DNA of 64,000 nucleotides from Enterococcus sp. DIV0660C (GTDB lineage: Bacteria > Bacillota > Bacilli > Lactobacillales > Enterococcaceae), in the NCBI RefSeq assembly GCF_017316125.1, contig NZ_JAFLWA010000019.1, positions 1 through 64,000 of the forward strand, written 5' to 3'. The position numbers were made by a program, and so were the translations under genes. Below, one piece after another: positions 37,770-46,211 of the stretch. The stretch's first letter is position 1. Each line of letters starts with the position of its first letter. Under the pieces are notes generated by a model, which was given only the letters and a program-made list of their open reading frames with translations, did not search any database and had not been told where the DNA came from.

Positions 37770-38069
37770 TTGACTAAATTAACAGTAACACCTGCAGCAC
37801 AAGAATGGTTCAAAAAAGAAGTGAATCCACCTGAAAATCTTGGTATTCGCTTTTTCGGAAAAGTTTATGGTAAAACAGAGGTACACGAAGGATTTTCGAT
37901 TGGATTATCAGTTGAAGAACCAGAAAATGTGATTGAAGAAGAATTGATTGATGGCATGAAATTTTTTATTGAAGAAGCAGATGAATGGTTTTTCAAAGGA
38001 TATGATTTGGTTGTCGACTATGATGCCAAAAAAGATGAACCGGCCTATCATTTTGAAAAAAATGATTAA
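37770..38069 (+). CDS. IscA-fold (HesB/YneR-like) protein
   Basis: This 99-residue protein resembles the YneR/HesB-like family, an IscA-like fold. It lacks the conserved cysteines of true A-type iron-sulfur carriers, so it probably does not carry clusters in the usual way. Motifs are TVTPAAQEWF at the start, NLGIRFFGKVYG, and DEWFFKGYDLVVDYD. The TTG at 37770 has AGGGGTG 7 bases upstream. The ATG at 37764 is too close to that site. It lies 18 bases after ktrA and before a terminator, so the two are likely cotranscribed. Confidence 0.85.
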   Translation: MTKLTVTPAAQEWFKKEVNPPENLGIRFFGKVYGKTEVHEGFSIGLSVEEPENVIEEELIDGMKFFIEEADEWFFKGYDLVVDYDAKKDEPAYHFEKND

Positions 38070-38080
38070 AAATAGAACAA

Positions 38081-38120
38081 AAAAAACGGCGAAATCATTG
38101 ATTGGTTTCGCCGTTTTTTT
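38081..38120. terminator. Bidirectional terminator
   Basis: The stem AAAAAACGGCGAAA / TTTCGCCGTTTTTT (38081-38094 with 38106-38119) serves the HesB-like gene. The minus-strand gene starting at 39150 ends 83 bases away and can use it too. Confidence 0.85.
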
Positions 38121-38202
38121 GGATGAATGACTCTAATCTGTTTCGTTCGCAAAATAAAAATAACCTGATTACTGGATTTTAGGAAGTCAATGAATTTTTA
38201 TT

Positions 38203-39150
38203 TTAATAACCAGAAAGTAACTGTACTTGATTAACTGTAAGAGCTTGATCTGAAAGATAACTTTCAAGATTCTTGAGAAAAATGTCCATAAATTTAGTTT
38301 GGAAATGGGGAGTCAATCCAGCAATATGTGGTGTGATTAGCACATTTTCCATTGACCAAAGCGGACTGTTTTCTGGTAATGGTTCCTCTTCAAAAACATC
38401 TAGCGCTGCAAAAGCTAGTTTCTTTTGATTCAGCGCGTCAATCAATTCGTCGGTCTTAACAGATGGTCCACGACCAACATTTATAAAGAGCGCTGTTGGT
38501 GAAAAGAAAGTGAACATTTCTTGATCAAATAGACCATTGGTTTGTTCGGTCAGCGGCAAGATGTTGATTACGATATCCATCGTTGGTAAGACCTCTTTAA
38601 GTTTTGCTAACGGAAAGGTCTCTTTAATATGTTCTACTGGTCGACCGGTCGTATTGATACCATAGATTTCCATTCCAAAAACTTCTGCTCTTTGAGCGAC
38701 CATTTTACCGATATGCCCAGTACCGATAATCAGTAACTTTTTCTTTTGGATCGCTTGATAGTGAATGTCAGAACCAAGCCATTTTTGAGCAACTTGTGCT
38801 TTTTGTGCCTGAAAAAGACCACGAGAATACCCAAAAATGATGCCCATCAAATGTTCGGCAATTGATTCACTATGGATACCACTACCATTCGAAAGTAAGA
38901 TATCATGTTTTGAAAATTCTTCTAAGGGCAAGGTGTCGACACCTGCAGAAATGGATTGAACCCATTTCAAATTATTGCTTGCTAGTAGTTCGGGTTGAAA
39001 TTCACGATTCCAGCCCAAGCTGATTTCAACTTGTGAAAGTTCAGCAGTGGTTAGCTCTGTTTTGAATTGATAATTTGGTGCAAGCGTCTCGATTCTTTCG
39101 ATAAATTCTTCACGAAAAGGACGAGTGGAGTAAATGATTGGCTGTTTCAT
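38203..39150 (-). CDS. D-isomer-specific 2-hydroxyacid dehydrogenase
   Basis: This 315-residue NAD-dependent dehydrogenase has the classic family layout. The cofactor motif is LIIGTGHIGKMVAQ. Catalytic residues are Arg in FINVGRGP, Glu in ALDVFEEEPLPE, and His in ITPHIAG. The substrate could be glyoxylate, hydroxypyruvate or a branched acid; it is not the D-lactate dehydrogenase VanH type by obvious motifs. I choose the ATG at 39150 with AAAGGTGG upstream; a GTG at 39162 is in frame. It is not obviously part of an operon. Confidence 0.9.
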   Translation of the reverse strand: MKQPIIYSTRPFREEFIERIETLAPNYQFKTELTTAELSQVEISLGWNREFQPELLASNNLKWVQSISAGVDTLPLEEFSKHDILLSNGSGIHSESIAEHLMGIIFGYSRGLFQAQKAQVAQKWLGSDIHYQAIQKKKLLIIGTGHIGKMVAQRAEVFGMEIYGINTTGRPVEHIKETFPLAKLKEVLPTMDIVINILPLTEQTNGLFDQEMFTFFSPTALFINVGRGPSVKTDELIDALNQKKLAFAALDVFEEEPLPENSPLWSMENVLITPHIAGLTPHFQTKFMDIFLKNLESYLSDQALTVNQVQLLSGY

Positions 39151-39181
39151 AGATTTGACCACCTTTCTTGTCTTAAGTGTA

Positions 39182-39199
39182 GCGCAAAGTGCGCAAAGT
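39182..39199. repeat. Tandem nine-base repeat upstream of the dehydrogenase
   Basis: GCGCAAAGT occurs twice in tandem, 32-49 bases upstream of the dehydrogenase start codon, in its presumed promoter. It may be an operator; nothing supports this beyond position. Confidence 0.5.
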
Positions 39200-39230
39200 T
39201 TGAAGTAAGTTGATGAGGAAGGAGAACAGC

Positions 39231-39264
39231 AAATAAAAAAAGAGCCATGACAGCTGTCATGGCT
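39231..39264 (-). terminator. Intrinsic terminator after the DUF1189 gene
   Basis: The perfect palindrome AGCCATGACA-GC-TGTCATGGCT (39243-39264), followed on the minus strand by a T run, ends the transcript of the gene at 40083. Confidence 0.88.
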
Positions 39265-39273
39265 TAAAGTGAA

Positions 39274-40083
39274 TTATTGTTTTGGTAATTGAAATCTTGG
39301 CCAACCTTTACATGCCTGAATGAAAATAAATAAGCCGACTAATGTGATGAAGATGCTTGTATCAAATGTTGGAACAAAAATTAAAATGACAGTGGAAAGT
39401 AGGGTTGGTAACGTAATCGCATAAATCATTGTTTTTAAACAGTCAAGGAATGTTGCCCTAGTTAAACGTAGACGAGCATAGATATAGCCTGCAAAGCTCG
39501 CAATGATCAATGTAATCAGTAGATTAAGAAAACTTGGATAAATTGTGATAATAAAAGTCACTGCTTTAATCCAGAATGGAATCGTTGAGTTTGCCAAAAC
39601 TTCGCGCATTTGTTGCCCATTCAAGTTAGCTAATGCCTCATTTGAATAACTTAAGACCATCTCATTGCTACCTAACAAAGAAGTAGTCGTACCAGTATTT
39701 GGTAAGGCAATAACCATCTGATCTTTCAGCATGCCAACACTGATAAAATTCCCCATCAAATCAGTAGAAATATCATGTTCAGAACGTTTCCCATCAGGAT
39801 CAAAAGTAAAAATGATGGAATTTGTCTGATAAATGAAACCTTTAGCGCCATGGGCATCTAATTGCCCATCTTTGATTTCAAAATCAGGGATTTTTTTGGC
39901 GATTTGTTGTCCGTCAGTCTTGATGTTATCCAAAACTTGAAAGACTTGGAATGAAATTGGTAAAGCCATGATCACACTTAGCACTAGGAGATAAAGAATC
40001 GATTTCCAAAAAGGAGTTTGTCGTGCCTCTTTGAGATTTTTGAATTTTGTAAATGAATTGAATATTAATTGTTTTGTTGTCAT
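39274..40083 (-). CDS. DUF1189 membrane protein
   Basis: This 269-residue protein belongs to the DUF1189 family, sometimes named maltodextrin utilization MalA in lactic acid bacteria without firm evidence. It has an N-terminal membrane segment (SILYLLVLSVIMALPISFQVF), an external domain of about 130 residues, and four C-terminal membrane segments. The family is often induced with sugar or envelope genes, but no maltose genes are near. It is a single-gene unit with a clear promoter and terminator. Confidence 0.85.
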   Translation of the reverse strand: MTTKQLIFNSFTKFKNLKEARQTPFWKSILYLLVLSVIMALPISFQVFQVLDNIKTDGQQIAKKIPDFEIKDGQLDAHGAKGFIYQTNSIIFTFDPDGKRSEHDISTDLMGNFISVGMLKDQMVIALPNTGTTTSLLGSNEMVLSYSNEALANLNGQQMREVLANSTIPFWIKAVTFIITIYPSFLNLLITLIIASFAGYIYARLRLTRATFLDCLKTMIYAITLPTLLSTVILIFVPTFDTSIFITLVGLFIFIQACKGWPRFQLPKQ

Positions 40084-40116
40084 AATAGCTCCTCTTTAGT
40101 ATTGTCTTCAACAGCA

Positions 40117-40145
40117 ATTCTAGCGAAGTATAGCTGGAAATACAA
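40117..40145 (-). promoter_or_regulatory. Promoter of the DUF1189 gene
   Basis: On the minus strand, TTGTAT and TAGAAT lie exactly 17 bases apart, 33 bases before the start codon. Confidence 0.55.
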
Positions 40146-40268
40146 GAGAAGGAGGCAAAATTACAAGATTGATTGGCTGTTAATCGGAAAAATGTTATCC
40201 TTACAGAAAGTAATTGTTTGTTTTTTTATGGATCAACAAAACTGTTTACTAATTTTTTAATAATCTGG

Positions 40269-40297
40269 CTGAAAGTTTTTTGAAAATAGCGTATGAT
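40269..40297 (+). promoter_or_regulatory. gtrA-family gene promoter
   Basis: CTGAAA and TATGAT are 17 bases apart, 32 bases before the GtrA-family start. Confidence 0.5.
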
Positions 40298-40329
40298 AAA
40301 TAAGAATTTTAATAAGGGTAGGTTCAAAA

Positions 40330-40788
40330 ATGAAAGTATATTTGCAAATCAAAGAATTTTTAGAAGAAAAAGGGTACTGGGAAATTTTTGTGTATATTTT
40401 TTTTGGTGGGTTAGCAACAGTGGTAAACTTTGTGACCTTTGCGTTAGCATTACAAGTATTTGGTTTAAGCATGGTCGTTTCAAATACGATTTCCTGGATT
40501 TGTTCGGTGTTGTTTGCTTTTGTAACAAATAAAATTTGGGTTTTTCATTCTAAATCACCAAGTTTTTGGCATATGGTAGGAGAATTTGCAAAATTTCTTT
40601 TCTATCGAATTGTTTCCTATGGACTGGACATGGGCGCTATGATTTTACTCATTCAGGGGTTAAATAGTAACGAGTATGTGGCTAAAATCATTACACAAAT
40701 CTTAGTTGTTTTGGCTAACTATATATTCAGCAAGTTATTTATTTTCAAAAAAACTGAGGTAATTGATGAAATCAAAGAAACCAAATAA
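40330..40788 (+). CDS. GtrA-family membrane protein
   Basis: This 152-residue GtrA family protein has four membrane segments, with FVYIFFGGLATVVNFVTFALAL as the typical opening and NKIWVFHSKSP as the loop motif. GtrA proteins are thought to flip or assist lipid-linked sugars, often for teichoic-acid or O-antigen glucosylation. Here it stands alone, not beside a glycosyltransferase, so a role in wall glycosylation is inference. The ATG lies after GGGTAGG. Confidence 0.88.
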   Translation: MKVYLQIKEFLEEKGYWEIFVYIFFGGLATVVNFVTFALALQVFGLSMVVSNTISWICSVLFAFVTNKIWVFHSKSPSFWHMVGEFAKFLFYRIVSYGLDMGAMILLIQGLNSNEYVAKIITQILVVLANYIFSKLFIFKKTEVIDEIKETK

Positions 40789-40902
40789 TCGAATCGAAAA
40801 ACAATAACAAAAATCGTAGGCATAACTTTTGAAGAATTCTCAACTCTTTGTTACTCTTTTGAGTGTAAAGACTAACAGGATTATTGAGGAGGAAGATTTT
40901 CA

Positions 40903-41511
40903 ATGACTTACACATTACCTGATTTACCATATGCATATGATGCTTTGGAACCTTATATCGATGAAGAAACAATGCACCTTCATCATGACAAGCACCATCA
41001 CACTTACGTGACTAATCTAAATGCAGCGATCGAAAAACATCCAGAACTCGGAGAAAAATCAATAGAAGAATTAATTTCTGATATGGATGCTATTCCTGAA
41101 GATATCAAAACTGCAGTTCGCAATAATGGTGGCGGACATGCAAACCATTCATTCTTCTGGAAGATCATGGCACCAAATGCTGGTGGCGAACCAACAGGAG
41201 CAATCAAAGAAGCAATTGATGCTGCTTTTGGTGACTTTGCTTCATTTAAATCAGAATTCAAAACTGCAGCAACTGGTCGTTTTGGTTCTGGTTGGGCTTG
41301 GCTGGCTGTTGATAATGGTAAATTAGTTATTACTTCAACTGCTAATCAAGATTCACCTTTGATGGAAGGTCAAACGCCTGTATTAGGTTTAGACGTGTGG
41401 GAACATGCCTATTATTTGAAATATAAAAATGTACGTCCTGATTACATCGAAGCGTTCTGGAATCTTGTGAACTGGGATGAAGTAAATAAACAGTTTGAAC
41501 AAGCAAAATAA
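40903..41511 (+). CDS. sodA: Superoxide dismutase (Mn/Fe family)
   Basis: This 202-residue enzyme converts superoxide to hydrogen peroxide and oxygen. Metal ligands are His27 in MHLHHDKHH, His in GHANHSFFW, and the Asp and His of LDVWEHAYY. The [10 protein letters not shown] segment is typical of the Mn-using group in Firmicutes. AGGAGG precedes the ATG. It is a single gene. sodA sequences separate enterococcal species, so this gene would identify the species by comparison. Confidence 0.97.
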   Translation: MTYTLPDLPYAYDALEPYIDEETMHLHHDKHHHTYVTNLNAAIEKHPELGEKSIEELISDMDAIPEDIKTAVRNNGGGHANHSFFWKIMAPNAGGEPTGAIKEAIDAAFGDFASFKSEFKTAATGRFGSGWAWLAVDNGKLVITSTANQDSPLMEGQTPVLGLDVWEHAYYLKYKNVRPDYIEAFWNLVNWDEVNKQFEQAK

Positions 41512-41567
41512 CGTGTTCATATGTTAGTTCCATCTTTAGTTGTTTCCGGAAAAAGTAAAAAACAGCC

Positions 41568-41596
41568 TTGCGAGCGTTTTCTAAATTCGGTATAAT
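41568..41596 (+). promoter_or_regulatory. Promoter of the cold-shock gene
   Basis: TTGCGA and a perfect TATAAT are 17 bases apart. The leader is about 45 bases long. Confidence 0.7.
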
Positions 41597-41602
41597 ATTT
41601 TT

Positions 41603-41619
41603 GTAAGAGGAATTCTTAC
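41603..41619 (+). promoter_or_regulatory. Hairpin in the cold-shock leader
   Basis: GTAAGA pairs with TCTTAC around a five-base loop near the start of the transcript. Cold-shock mRNAs often have structured leaders that affect translation, but this one is small, and a role is inference. Confidence 0.4.
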
Positions 41620-41647
41620 AAGAACATTTTTTGGAGGCTATACACTT

Positions 41648-41848
41648 ATGGAACACGGAACAGTTAAATGGTTCAACAATGAAAAAGGATTTGGGTTTAT
41701 TACAGTAGATGGCGGAGATGACGTATTCGTACACTTCTCAGCAATTCAAGGAGATGGCTTTAAGAGCTTAGAAGAAGGTCAAGAAGTTGAATTCACAATT
41801 GTTGAAGGTTCACGCGGACCTCAAGCTGCTGAAGTGACTAAATTATAA
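41648..41848 (+). CDS. Cold-shock protein
   Basis: This 66-residue single cold-shock domain binds single-stranded RNA and DNA and acts as an RNA chaperone. It has both RNP motifs: KGFGFIT (RNP1) and VFVHFSAI (RNP2), after the opening GTVKWFNNE. Length is standard. TTGGAGG precedes the ATG. Its strong promoter and short leader suggest high expression. Which paralogue it is cannot be told. Confidence 0.96.
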   Translation: MEHGTVKWFNNEKGFGFITVDGGDDVFVHFSAIQGDGFKSLEEGQEVEFTIVEGSRGPQAAEVTKL

Positions 41849-41922
41849 TATTTGTTGAATAAACGATCTTATCAAAAATAAATCCCTTTGAAAAAAGTTA
41901 GATTTGTTTCACGAGATCATAC

Positions 41923-41960
41923 AAAAAAGGAGTTGTGGCTTGTGCTACGACTCCTTTTTT
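41923..41960. terminator. Bidirectional terminator after the cold-shock gene
   Basis: AAAAAAGGAGTTGTGG (41923-41938) pairs with CTACGACTCCTTTTTT (41945-41960), with two G-U pairs. The Mga-like remnant on the other strand ends just beyond it. Confidence 0.85.
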
Positions 41961-41980
41961 AGTTTGTATAAATGAATGAG

Positions 41981-42373
41981 TTACAGAAGGAAATGTTCTT
42001 TAATAAAGTGAACCAGTGAATGGATTTGTTTTTCAATATCTTGGATGGAAATTGTGACAACTATAGGTTCTTCCTCAAATGTGGGCATAGTAAGTAACGT
42101 ATCGGTTGTTCGGATGATCAAATCTGGTTGAATGGAAAGGTCATTGGTCATAAATAGATTGATGTAAGGACGTAAAGAATCATTGATCTTTTTCATGGCT
42201 GCTAGTTCTAGCGAATGCGGAAGGTCACTTTCAAATTTGACATTGAGCTGCTTGTCAAAATACGTTGGAGGAGCGATAATCAAAAATGCTTCCGTTAAGA
42301 TCCAAGGACGTAACCAATAAAGCGCTTCCTCTTGATGCTTGAATTCAGTACAGACTCGAGACATTTCTTCCAA
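41981..42373 (-). pseudogene. C-terminal remnant of an Mga/AtxA-like regulator
   Basis: About 130 residues remain. The content looks like the C-terminal part of an Mga-family virulence regulator (PRD and EIIB-like part), with DLSIQPDLIIRTTDTLL and a final SLVHFIKEHF. A full Mga-like protein is about 480-500 residues, so the N-terminal helix-turn-helix part is gone. The open frame continues to a TTG at 42371-42373 and, by reading through, to a stop near 42400. It meets a truncated WxL gene head to head. Loss of DNA between them would explain both truncations. Confidence 0.65.
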
Positions 42374-42810
42374 GTAACTTGGATTTTGGTGAACATGTTA
42401 TTCAAACGCAAATGGATGAGTTACTGATTGCTAAAGAAAATCAACAAGTAACGACAGGTGTTGTTCAAATCAGTGATACGCGATTGGTAGAAAAATTTTG
42501 GCAGTTAAAAGTGGAGCAGTTAACTTCATGGAACCAAGGTACGAATGAACTTTTGGCACAATTACAAATTAAGAACGCTGACCTGATTTCAACTTTTCCT
42601 GCAGGTTCAGTTAGTAGCACCGCCAACCAGATTGTTGGATTAAATGTTGGTGTTCAACAACCACTTATCCAGTTAAATGGAACGACGCAACCAGGTGATG
42701 TTTTGTTAAATCTTAGTGAATTTCAATTATTTGTTCCGAAAGAGGCTGTGAAATCGACGGGAACTTACCAAACCGTTTTGGAGTGGGTGTTGTCAGATAC
42801 ACCTAGTTAG
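42367..42810 (+). pseudogene. 5'-truncated WxL surface protein gene
   Basis: The frame is open from 42343 but resembles a WxL protein only from about LPSNLDFGEHVIQ. It ends with the WxL features: FWQLKV (first W-x-L) and LEWVLSDTP at the C-terminus. The adjacent intact paralogue begins the matching part at PTDLNFGEHPIQ, about 45 residues after its start, so the signal peptide and the first part are missing. A TTG at 42379 gives 143 residues without a signal, so the product would not be secreted. It lies 18 bases before the intact gene. Confidence 0.65.
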
Positions 42811-42828
42811 ATTGCTAAAGGAGGAAGA

Positions 42829-43443
42829 ATGGTTATGAAAAAGAAAATATTTACAAGCTTAACGATGTTAGGTCTGTGCTTACTTTCTAGTCAATTTGTT
42901 TTTGCAGACGCACAGACACAAGGAGAAGTGAATTATCTTCCGGGGACATTAGAATTTGATTATACGAGTGAGATTCCGACTGATTTAAATTTTGGTGAAC
43001 ACCCAATTCAAACTGTAACGGCAGAAAATTGGAGTGCAACGACAACAGGTGAACAGGCAGCACCAGCGACAACTGGAGCGGTCGACGTCCGAGATAACCG
43101 AGGAAATCTTACTGGAACTTGGTTGGTGAAAGTAGCACAAGTCGAACAATTTCAAACGAGTGACGAAGTAGAATTGACAGATGCAGTGTTAAGTTTGTCG
43201 TTTGGCTCAGTTACAAATAACTTATCTTTAAGCCCAACGAGCACTTATGAAAATGATGAATTAGCTATTCAGGTATTTAACCAGGAATTTACGGTCTTAA
43301 GTGCAACGGCTGGGGAGAATTCTGGAGATACTTCCTTGGCAATCAATCAGTTTTCTTTAGCGGTACCAGCTAATACGAATAAAGTTGCAGCAGAGTATAT
43401 GACAACCTTGAATTGGACATTTTCTTCAACACCCGAACCATAA
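42829..43443 (+). CDS. WxL domain surface protein
   Basis: This 204-residue secreted protein binds peptidoglycan through its WxL domain. An N-terminal signal peptide (KIFTSLTMLGLCLLSSQFVFA) is followed by the mature part. The domain holds TWLVKVAQVEQF (first motif) and TTLNWTFSSTPEP (second motif). AGGAGG at 42819-42824 is 4 bases from the ATG at 42829 and 10 from one at 42835, so either start is possible. It is followed by a WxL-interacting protein gene, the usual partner. Confidence 0.9.
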   Translation: MVMKKKIFTSLTMLGLCLLSSQFVFADAQTQGEVNYLPGTLEFDYTSEIPTDLNFGEHPIQTVTAENWSATTTGEQAAPATTGAVDVRDNRGNLTGTWLVKVAQVEQFQTSDEVELTDAVLSLSFGSVTNNLSLSPTSTYENDELAIQVFNQEFTVLSATAGENSGDTSLAINQFSLAVPANTNKVAAEYMTTLNWTFSSTPEP

Positions 43444-43476
43444 AAAGTTGAGTAGATGAAAAAAGGAGGGATAATT

Positions 43477-44478
43477 GTGAAATGGTTGATTGGAATATTG
43501 GGAATAGTCGGATTAGGATTGGGATTTGTGGTGCCGATTCAGGGAGAATCACTCCAAAGTTTTGATGCGCAAATTCAACCGAATCAAGAAATAACTACCC
43601 AAAATGATGCCTATTTTGATTTACAACTAGCACCTGAACAAGAAGTACAGTTAAAAGTAGTTGTGACGAATTTAAAAGAGACACCAGTCACAATTATTTC
43701 TTCTTTTAATCGCGCAAGAACGAATCAACTTGGTGTTGTCGAGTATTCTGGAAAAAATCAGGATACAACACAAGCGTTACCAGCCGATATTGAACAAGTA
43801 GTCCAATTGTCACAAAAAGAATTTCTTTTAAAAGGACATGAGCAAAAAATTCTTGCGTTAACTGTCAAAATGCCAAATAAACCATTTGAAGGTGTGCTTG
43901 CTGGTGGAATTTATCTTCAAGAAAAGCCACGAGAAAAAGCAGAAGGTAACATTCAAAATGTTTTTTCTCGAGAAATCGCTGTTTTGCTACAAAATGAACG
44001 AGAAAAAATGGCGCCTGTTCTGGAAATGAAGGAAGCTTCCCCAACTCAAGTTAACGGTAGAAATGCTGTGAAAGTAGGGTTACAAAATACGAAGGCAACG
44101 TATTTATCAACAGCAGATATTCAGTATGAGTTATTTAAAGAAAAAGAAGAAACTCCTCGATTAAGTGGAAATCAAGCGATTGGATTTGCTCCTAATAGCG
44201 GTATGACATACTTGATCTTTTTAGAGGGGCAAAAGTTCGAGGAGGGAACATACCGCTTAAAAACAACGGTTAGTAAAGAAGAGTTTCATTGGAGTGAGGA
44301 AACATTATTTAGGGTGACTAAGAAGACATCTGACTCTTACAATAGAAAAGATGTTTCAATTGAAGAACCCAAAAATCCGTTTCCATGGTTGATGTGGCTA
44401 GGGATTGGAATAATTTTCGGATTGATTGCAGTAATTGTCTGGTTGTTAAACAAGTTACGAAATAAACAAAATGAATAA
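43477..44478 (+). CDS. WxL-interacting membrane-anchored protein (DUF916-DUF3324)
   Basis: This 333-residue protein has a signal peptide (WLIGILGIVGLGLGFVVP), an extracellular DUF916 peptidoglycan-binding part starting near FDLQLAPEQEVQLKV, a DUF3324 domain, and a C-terminal membrane segment (WLMWLGIGIIFGLIAVIVWLL) with a basic tail. It is the surface anchor of WxL complexes, which may bind host proteins or carbohydrates. I chose the GTG at 43477 with AAAAGGAGG 7 bases away; the frame begins at an ATG at 43456. The operon with the WxL gene is tight. Confidence 0.9.
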   Translation: MKWLIGILGIVGLGLGFVVPIQGESLQSFDAQIQPNQEITTQNDAYFDLQLAPEQEVQLKVVVTNLKETPVTIISSFNRARTNQLGVVEYSGKNQDTTQALPADIEQVVQLSQKEFLLKGHEQKILALTVKMPNKPFEGVLAGGIYLQEKPREKAEGNIQNVFSREIAVLLQNEREKMAPVLEMKEASPTQVNGRNAVKVGLQNTKATYLSTADIQYELFKEKEETPRLSGNQAIGFAPNSGMTYLIFLEGQKFEEGTYRLKTTVSKEEFHWSEETLFRVTKKTSDSYNRKDVSIEEPKNPFPWLMWLGIGIIFGLIAVIVWLLNKLRNKQNE

Positions 44479-44493
44479 AGTTTGAATCAGAAA

Positions 44494-44524
44494 GCTGGGA
44501 CAGTGTGGTGTTCCAGTTTTTTTG
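44494..44524 (+). terminator. Intrinsic terminator after the WxL-interacting protein gene
   Basis: GCTGGGACA (44494-44502) pairs with TGTTCCAGT (44509-44517) with two G-U pairs, followed by a T run. Confidence 0.75.
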
Positions 44525-44710
44525 TGTGGCGTTTAGAAAGTTCTTTAAAATAAAAGTGTTCTTGCTTAAGATAGGATAAAAAGAGAAAGTGTTTTGTATG
44601 ATAGTGCGCATTTAGTAGAAGCTGACAACTTGGCACTATAACTTTTATTCAAAAAAAGCATAAATTTTTCATTTTATGCAATTTATCACTCATTTATACA
44701 CAATTCTGCC

Positions 44711-44739
44711 TTTTCTCGAAAGTAGTGCTATGGTATGAT
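44711..44739 (+). promoter_or_regulatory. LCP gene promoter
   Basis: TTTTCT and TATGAT lie 17 bases apart, and the -10 is extended by TATGG. The -35 match is weak. Confidence 0.45.
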
Positions 44740-44870
44740 AATGAAGAATTTTGAAAATTTACATAATTTCTGATCTGTTCTTTAAAGTTTTATTATGATT
44801 AAAGTGGGGAATTGCTGAATAAATTGTTGTATGAGAAAATATTTTAGAAAATGTGAAACAGAGGTGTACT

Positions 44871-46115
44871 ATGAAGCGGTGGCAAAAAGTAGTTTTAGCT
44901 TTTCTCGGAGTTTTTGTTCTTTTGATTGTCGGACTTTCGGCATATGGAATCAAATTTATGGGTGAAGCAAATCAAACAGTCAACAAAATTTCAAAGAATT
45001 TAAATCGAGTTTCAACTAAACGATCGGACAAAGTCAGTATTGACGATCGAGAACCATTTTCCGTTTTATTACTCGGACTAGACACTGGTGGCTTAGGACG
45101 GACAGAACAAGGTCGTTCAGATACCATGATGGTTGTAACAGTTAATCCAGAAAAGAAAACTTCAACAATTGTCAGCTTGGATCGTGATATTTATACGAAT
45201 ATCGTTGGTTATGGAACAGTGGACAAATTAAATCACGCCTATGCATTTGGTGGGGTCGAAATGGCAATGGATTCGATTGAGCAATTGTTGGATATACCAC
45301 TTGATCATTATGTGACGATCAACTTGGATGGAATGAAAGATTTGATTGATGCAGTTGGTGGGATTGAAGTTAATAATAAAATTGACTTCACACTAGATGG
45401 AGTCCACGTACCTGTTGGCAAACAAAAGCTAGACGGTGAGACAGGATTAGCCTATGCCAGAATGCGCCATGAAGATCCAGAAGGGGACATCGGTCGTCAA
45501 CGCCGTCAACGTGAAGTTGTCACGAAAATCGTCAATAAAGTTCTAAGTCTAGATGGTGTAAGCAATTATCAAAAGATTTTAAAAGCAGTTGAAAACAATG
45601 TGAAGACGGACTTGGAATGGGACGATATGTTAGATGTTGCAACGAATTATACTGCAGCATTCAATAAAATCGACCAAGGACAGCTACAAGGGGAAAGCAC
45701 AACAATTAATGAAATTTATTATCAAATTCTTGGTCAAAATGAGTTATTGAAAGTTCAAAACAAATTGAAAAAACAATTAGATTTGAAAACAAGTAGCACG
45801 TTGCCTAATTTGAAAAATGATAATGCGTATCAAATGTTCTATGATGACTCAGAAGATGGGACGGGTCTAACTTCAAGTAGCACTGTCACCGATGGTAATG
45901 ACTATTCAAATAATTATTCAAATGACTATTCCAACAGTTATTCAGACAATTATTCATCCACCTACTCAGATGGTAATGGGGATTATAACCAAGACTACAA
46001 TCAAGACAATGGATATGGTACTGAAAATAACTACGATCAAAACAATAATCAAGAAAATTATGAACAATATACACCGGAAGATACGAATCAATACAATTAT
46101 AATGGAAATTATTAA
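44871..46115 (+). CDS. LCP-family (LytR-CpsA-Psr) glycopolymer ligase
   Basis: This 414-residue protein is of the LCP family, which attaches undecaprenyl-linked wall polymers to peptidoglycan. It has an N-terminal membrane anchor (VVLAFLGVFVLLIVGLSAYG) and the LCP domain. Typical motifs are LLLGLDTGG with the first aspartate, GRSDTMMVVTVNP, SLDRDIYT with conserved Arg, and YARMRHEDPEGDIGRQRRQ with the arginine cluster. From residue ~340 the tail is low in complexity and rich in Tyr, Asn, Ser and Asp. I use the ATG at 44871, preceded by AGAGGTG; a GTG at 44853 is in frame. It may attach the Epa rhamnan. Confidence 0.92.
   Translation: MKRWQKVVLAFLGVFVLLIVGLSAYGIKFMGEANQTVNKISKNLNRVSTKRSDKVSIDDREPFSVLLLGLDTGGLGRTEQGRSDTMMVVTVNPEKKTSTIVSLDRDIYTNIVGYGTVDKLNHAYAFGGVEMAMDSIEQLLDIPLDHYVTINLDGMKDLIDAVGGIEVNNKIDFTLDGVHVPVGKQKLDGETGLAYARMRHEDPEGDIGRQRRQREVVTKIVNKVLSLDGVSNYQKILKAVENNVKTDLEWDDMLDVATNYTAAFNKIDQGQLQGESTTINEIYYQILGQNELLKVQNKLKKQLDLKTSSTLPNLKNDNAYQMFYDDSEDGTGLTSSSTVTDGNDYSNNYSNDYSNSYSDNYSSTYSDGNGDYNQDYNQDNGYGTENNYDQNNNQENYEQYTPEDTNQYNYNGNY
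45885..46112 (+). repeat. Degenerate tandem repeat encoding the LCP tail
   Basis: The DNA here repeats a 12-base-like unit coding for variants of Asn/Asp-Tyr-Ser-Asn at 45896-45972, then related Tyr/Asp/Gln/Asn-rich units up to the stop. The units differ by many third-base changes, so this is an old repeat and not a recent slippage product. Confidence 0.75.
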
Positions 46116-46117
46116 AT

Positions 46118-46176
46118 AAAAATGAATCACCCCACTAAAAGTCGTCAGCCGATTTTTAGTAGGGTGATTCATTTTT
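46118..46176. terminator. Bidirectional terminator, LCP gene and rlmD
   Basis: A 23-base arm (46118-46140) pairs with 46154-46176 with one A-C mismatch. The A run on one side and T run on the other suit both convergent genes. Confidence 0.88.
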
Positions 46177-46211
46177 ATTAATAGATCGTAAATGAGACAA
46201 TTTTTATCTGT

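Larger units (their letters stand above)
44479..44870. other. Long intergenic region before the LCP gene
   Basis: This 392-base gap contains a terminator at 44494-44524 and the LCP promoter at 44711-44739. I see no ORF worth keeping and no other clear element between them. It is AT-rich, and the leader of the LCP gene is about 125 bases long if that promoter is used. Confidence 0.5.

Noticed and set aside
41342-41734. A 130-residue minus-strand frame across sodA and the cold-shock gene
   Set aside because: It overlaps two certain genes, a promoter and a leader; the product has no familiar features.
45885-46112. Repeats considered as a CRISPR array
   Set aside because: There are no spacers; the repeat encodes a continuous low-complexity protein tail and no cas genes are near.
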